Assembly: GCF_964355755.1 (NCBI RefSeq)
Contig: NC_092677.1
Span: forward strand, 9,942,601-10,006,600
DNA length: 64,000 nt
Direction: 5' to 3'
Source of the DNA: Antedon mediterranea
Taxonomy: Eukaryota > Echinodermata > Crinoidea > Comatulida > Antedonidae
Below, in pieces: positions 61,911 through 64,000 of the stretch. Numbering within the stretch: the stretch's first letter is position 1; each line of letters begins with the position of its first letter. Under the pieces are notes generated by a model. That model had not been told where the DNA came from, made no database searches, and worked only from the letters and a program-made list of their open reading frames with translations. A program made the translations under genes and the position numbers.

Positions 61911-62130
61911 GAGTCGCCGAGCGGTTAAGGCAGGGGCGCCGCAAACCATAGATATACAATCGGCACAGGTTCAAGTCACTCCTCGACCATTGTTCTGGTA
62001 GTAGAACAAGTCTTCTCGGATAAGGACTTAAAACGAGAGGTCCAGTGTACATTTTAAAGAACACAGTATACCGTTCAGAAGATAAGGAGGTTACACCGGT
62101 GTACTGGTCCATTCAGCCCCTGTCGTTGGC
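61911..62130 (+). mobile_element. SINE, same family as at 21278
   Basis: Diverged head GAGTCGCCGAGCGGTTAAGG with box B-like GGTTCAAGTC, then TTCTGGTAGTAGAAC, GGTCCAGTGTAC, TTTAAAGAAC and ACACCGGTGTAC in the same order. The 3' limit is uncertain. Confidence 0.65.
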
Positions 62131-64000
62131 AAACAAACGGCAGCCGTTTGGTGGCAGCACTCAACACAAGACCTTTAGGGGAGTTGTGGTATGTATCATC
62201 CACACCTGTGCGCAATTCAGACCAATAGGCTGCATGCGAGTCGCAGGTTATTCCCCCAACAAACAAACCACTGCTTTCAATGCATACCAAAATGAGACTC
62301 ACATAATACTAACAAACATCTGGTATCGTAAGAGTGACTGTGCCACACAGTGCCTTCTTCCACAAGTTTTAATAATACGTCCAGCTTATAAAGCGTTTAA
62401 TGCACAAAGCCTCTAAACGCTTCACATTTTTTGGATCAAACAAGTCTGGAAACATACTCCCATAATGTTGCAGCCAGTAATCAGAACAGTTTTGTTTGTG
62501 CACCTGGGTAGAAAAATGCCTGGAAAAGCCAATCAAAAGTTAAATACCCGAAATTCATGTAACCATGGAGAAATATAACAAGGAAAACTACAAAGGATTG
62601 GAATTCTAATTTGAGATAATATAAACAGCACCATACAATATTATTACTATTAGGAGCATTGTGTGCATGCTTTAAACATTGTGACAAAAGTTCCTGAACA
62701 AAAGGACAAAGAATTCTATATGCCAATTTCCGAGAACTAAACAGTACAGTATCAATGACAAACCAAATATAGGCCTACATATTTAGTTAGTCTTTCAACC
62801 GGAAACGATTATATGTCAACTGTACTGGTGCATAAAAACTGATAATCAATTTTAAATAGGTTCTTATTAAACAAACAAGATAGTATATGAAAAGAAGCCA
62901 GTTGAATATAGGCCTTACAATTTTCATAATCTTGACATCACAGGAACAGTACAAGAGAAATTTTCCACTCCAGTGCACAATGAAGTCATGGCAGTTGATT
63001 TTGAAAACTAGTTTTTAGGGAATTCCCCATAAAGATATTCACACTCTGTTACAAACACCGAATTAAAAGAGTAAAAAACAACTGAATAAAATAAATATTT
63101 TAAAGTAATTTTTTAAAACTAGATCATGAATTTTTATTTTTTACCTCCCTGAATAAATTGTGGTGTTGTGCCGTGTTCTCAGTTCTACAAAAATAGCAGC
63201 CAGCAGTGTAATAAAAGTCTGGTTTTTCTCTGGGCTGAGAAAATCATTAGTTTAGTCGTCCATTTGTTCAAAATTACATTTCTTATAACAATAACATTTC
63301 CCTGATACACAACTTCCAAAAAACGGAACAGTCTTTATTTTCAAGAAGAATGGCAAAAATGAAATATTGAATTTAATTAAACATATGATATTATAATTTC
63401 AGATTCGCTTCTCATATGTTGAAAACAAAATCAACTTTCGTTTATAATTTAACAATAAAACAAAACTCCATATAAATGTTTTGTTTATAAAATATTGCAT
63501 CAAATATAAGATCTATTTTTTGCCAACTCACTATGACCCTTGAACTCTCCAATTATTATTACTGTACTCTTGACCTCTCCAATCATTACGACCCTTTGAC
63601 ATCTCGAATCATTTTTGCCATCATGTCCCATTGCTCATTGGTAACCTATAAATAAAAAATAAAAAAATATTTTATTTTTTTAATCTGGTATTGTTGGGAA
63701 TAATTTGGAATAAAAGTGGGAGCCGATATAGCAACAAGACACTGAGTTAACCTAGTCAAGATAGGTTCTTGTAACAGTCCTTTGATCTTATGTCTGGCTG
63801 CGACAAATACCTGTACTATACATATTCTCCCAAGAGGTAAGGGGTGTGGAACTGATTTTGTCGCAGCCACAGATAAACTCTTTGATCTCTGAAGCTCAGC
63901 ATCCTGTTAGATTGCTTTGACCTACAACAGGGATCACTACACCAAGAACAACGACCTGAACCTAGGACACTGGTGGGCACAATACACATTAAGTTTAAAA
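62131..64000. other. right end, mostly unassigned
   Basis: No gene recognised apart from the tentative exon at 63586. A short inverted pair TGGCTGCGACAAA (63793) and TTTGTCGCAGCCA (63859) is present. The sequence at 63540-63610 repeats CTTTGAC/CTCTCCAAT modules. Confidence 0.4.
63586..63645 (-). CDS. possible last exon of an unknown gene
   Basis: After a TTTATAG acceptor, twenty codons read VTNEQWDMMAKMIRDVKGS and stop (TAA). Composition is protein-like and there are no repeats here, but I recognise no family and found no partner exon to the right. Exon only tentative. Confidence 0.3.
   Translation of the reverse strand, partial: VTNEQWDMMAKMIRDVKGS

Overview
The window looks like a nuclear contig from an invertebrate deuterostome, most likely an echinoderm and less likely a hemichordate. 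Genes have many short exons with GT..AG introns and are buried in AT-rich, repeat-dense DNA. The organism is inferred from repeat style, from the octamer TAGGCCTA, and from gene content, not from any species marker.

Layout. (1) 1-25128: one long minus-strand gene for a membrane-anchored FG-GAP beta-propeller protein. I can chain sixteen exons in frame (604 codons, 25128 down to 5076). The last part, which should hold the final propeller segment and C-terminal membrane helix, was not found. Its introns are filled with minisatellites (11-bp, 43-bp, GTT/GTG-rich), a Helitron-like element containing a Penelope-like element folded into an almost perfect palindrome, a SINE with a 5S rRNA head, another SINE, and MITEs. 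A 24-bp minisatellite lies further left. (2) 25129-28052: intergenic, with SINE and LINE tails and a long inverted duplication. (3) 28053-60101: a plus-strand tandem array of short-chain dehydrogenases resembling 15-hydroxyprostaglandin dehydrogenase. It has five intact seven-exon genes (A, B, D, E, F; 247-255 aa), one copy that has lost exon 2 (C), and one orphan first exon. All splice phases agree, and all intact copies keep the TGxxxGxG, NNAG, Ser and YxxxK residues. Exon 6, the likely substrate lid, and the C-terminal tail differ most. A decayed minus-strand LINE sits between E and F. (4) 60102-64000: a fold-back element, a SINE, and possibly the last exon of another minus-strand gene.

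The most unusual signal is TAGGCCTA. I count 39 copies by eye, 36 of them right of 24 kb. Two filled/empty comparisons inside the window (a dehydrogenase exon 7 and an inverted duplication) show it arising as an exact 6-bp gain, TA becoming TA-GGCC-TA. Two further coding copies also read as an in-frame Gly-Leu.
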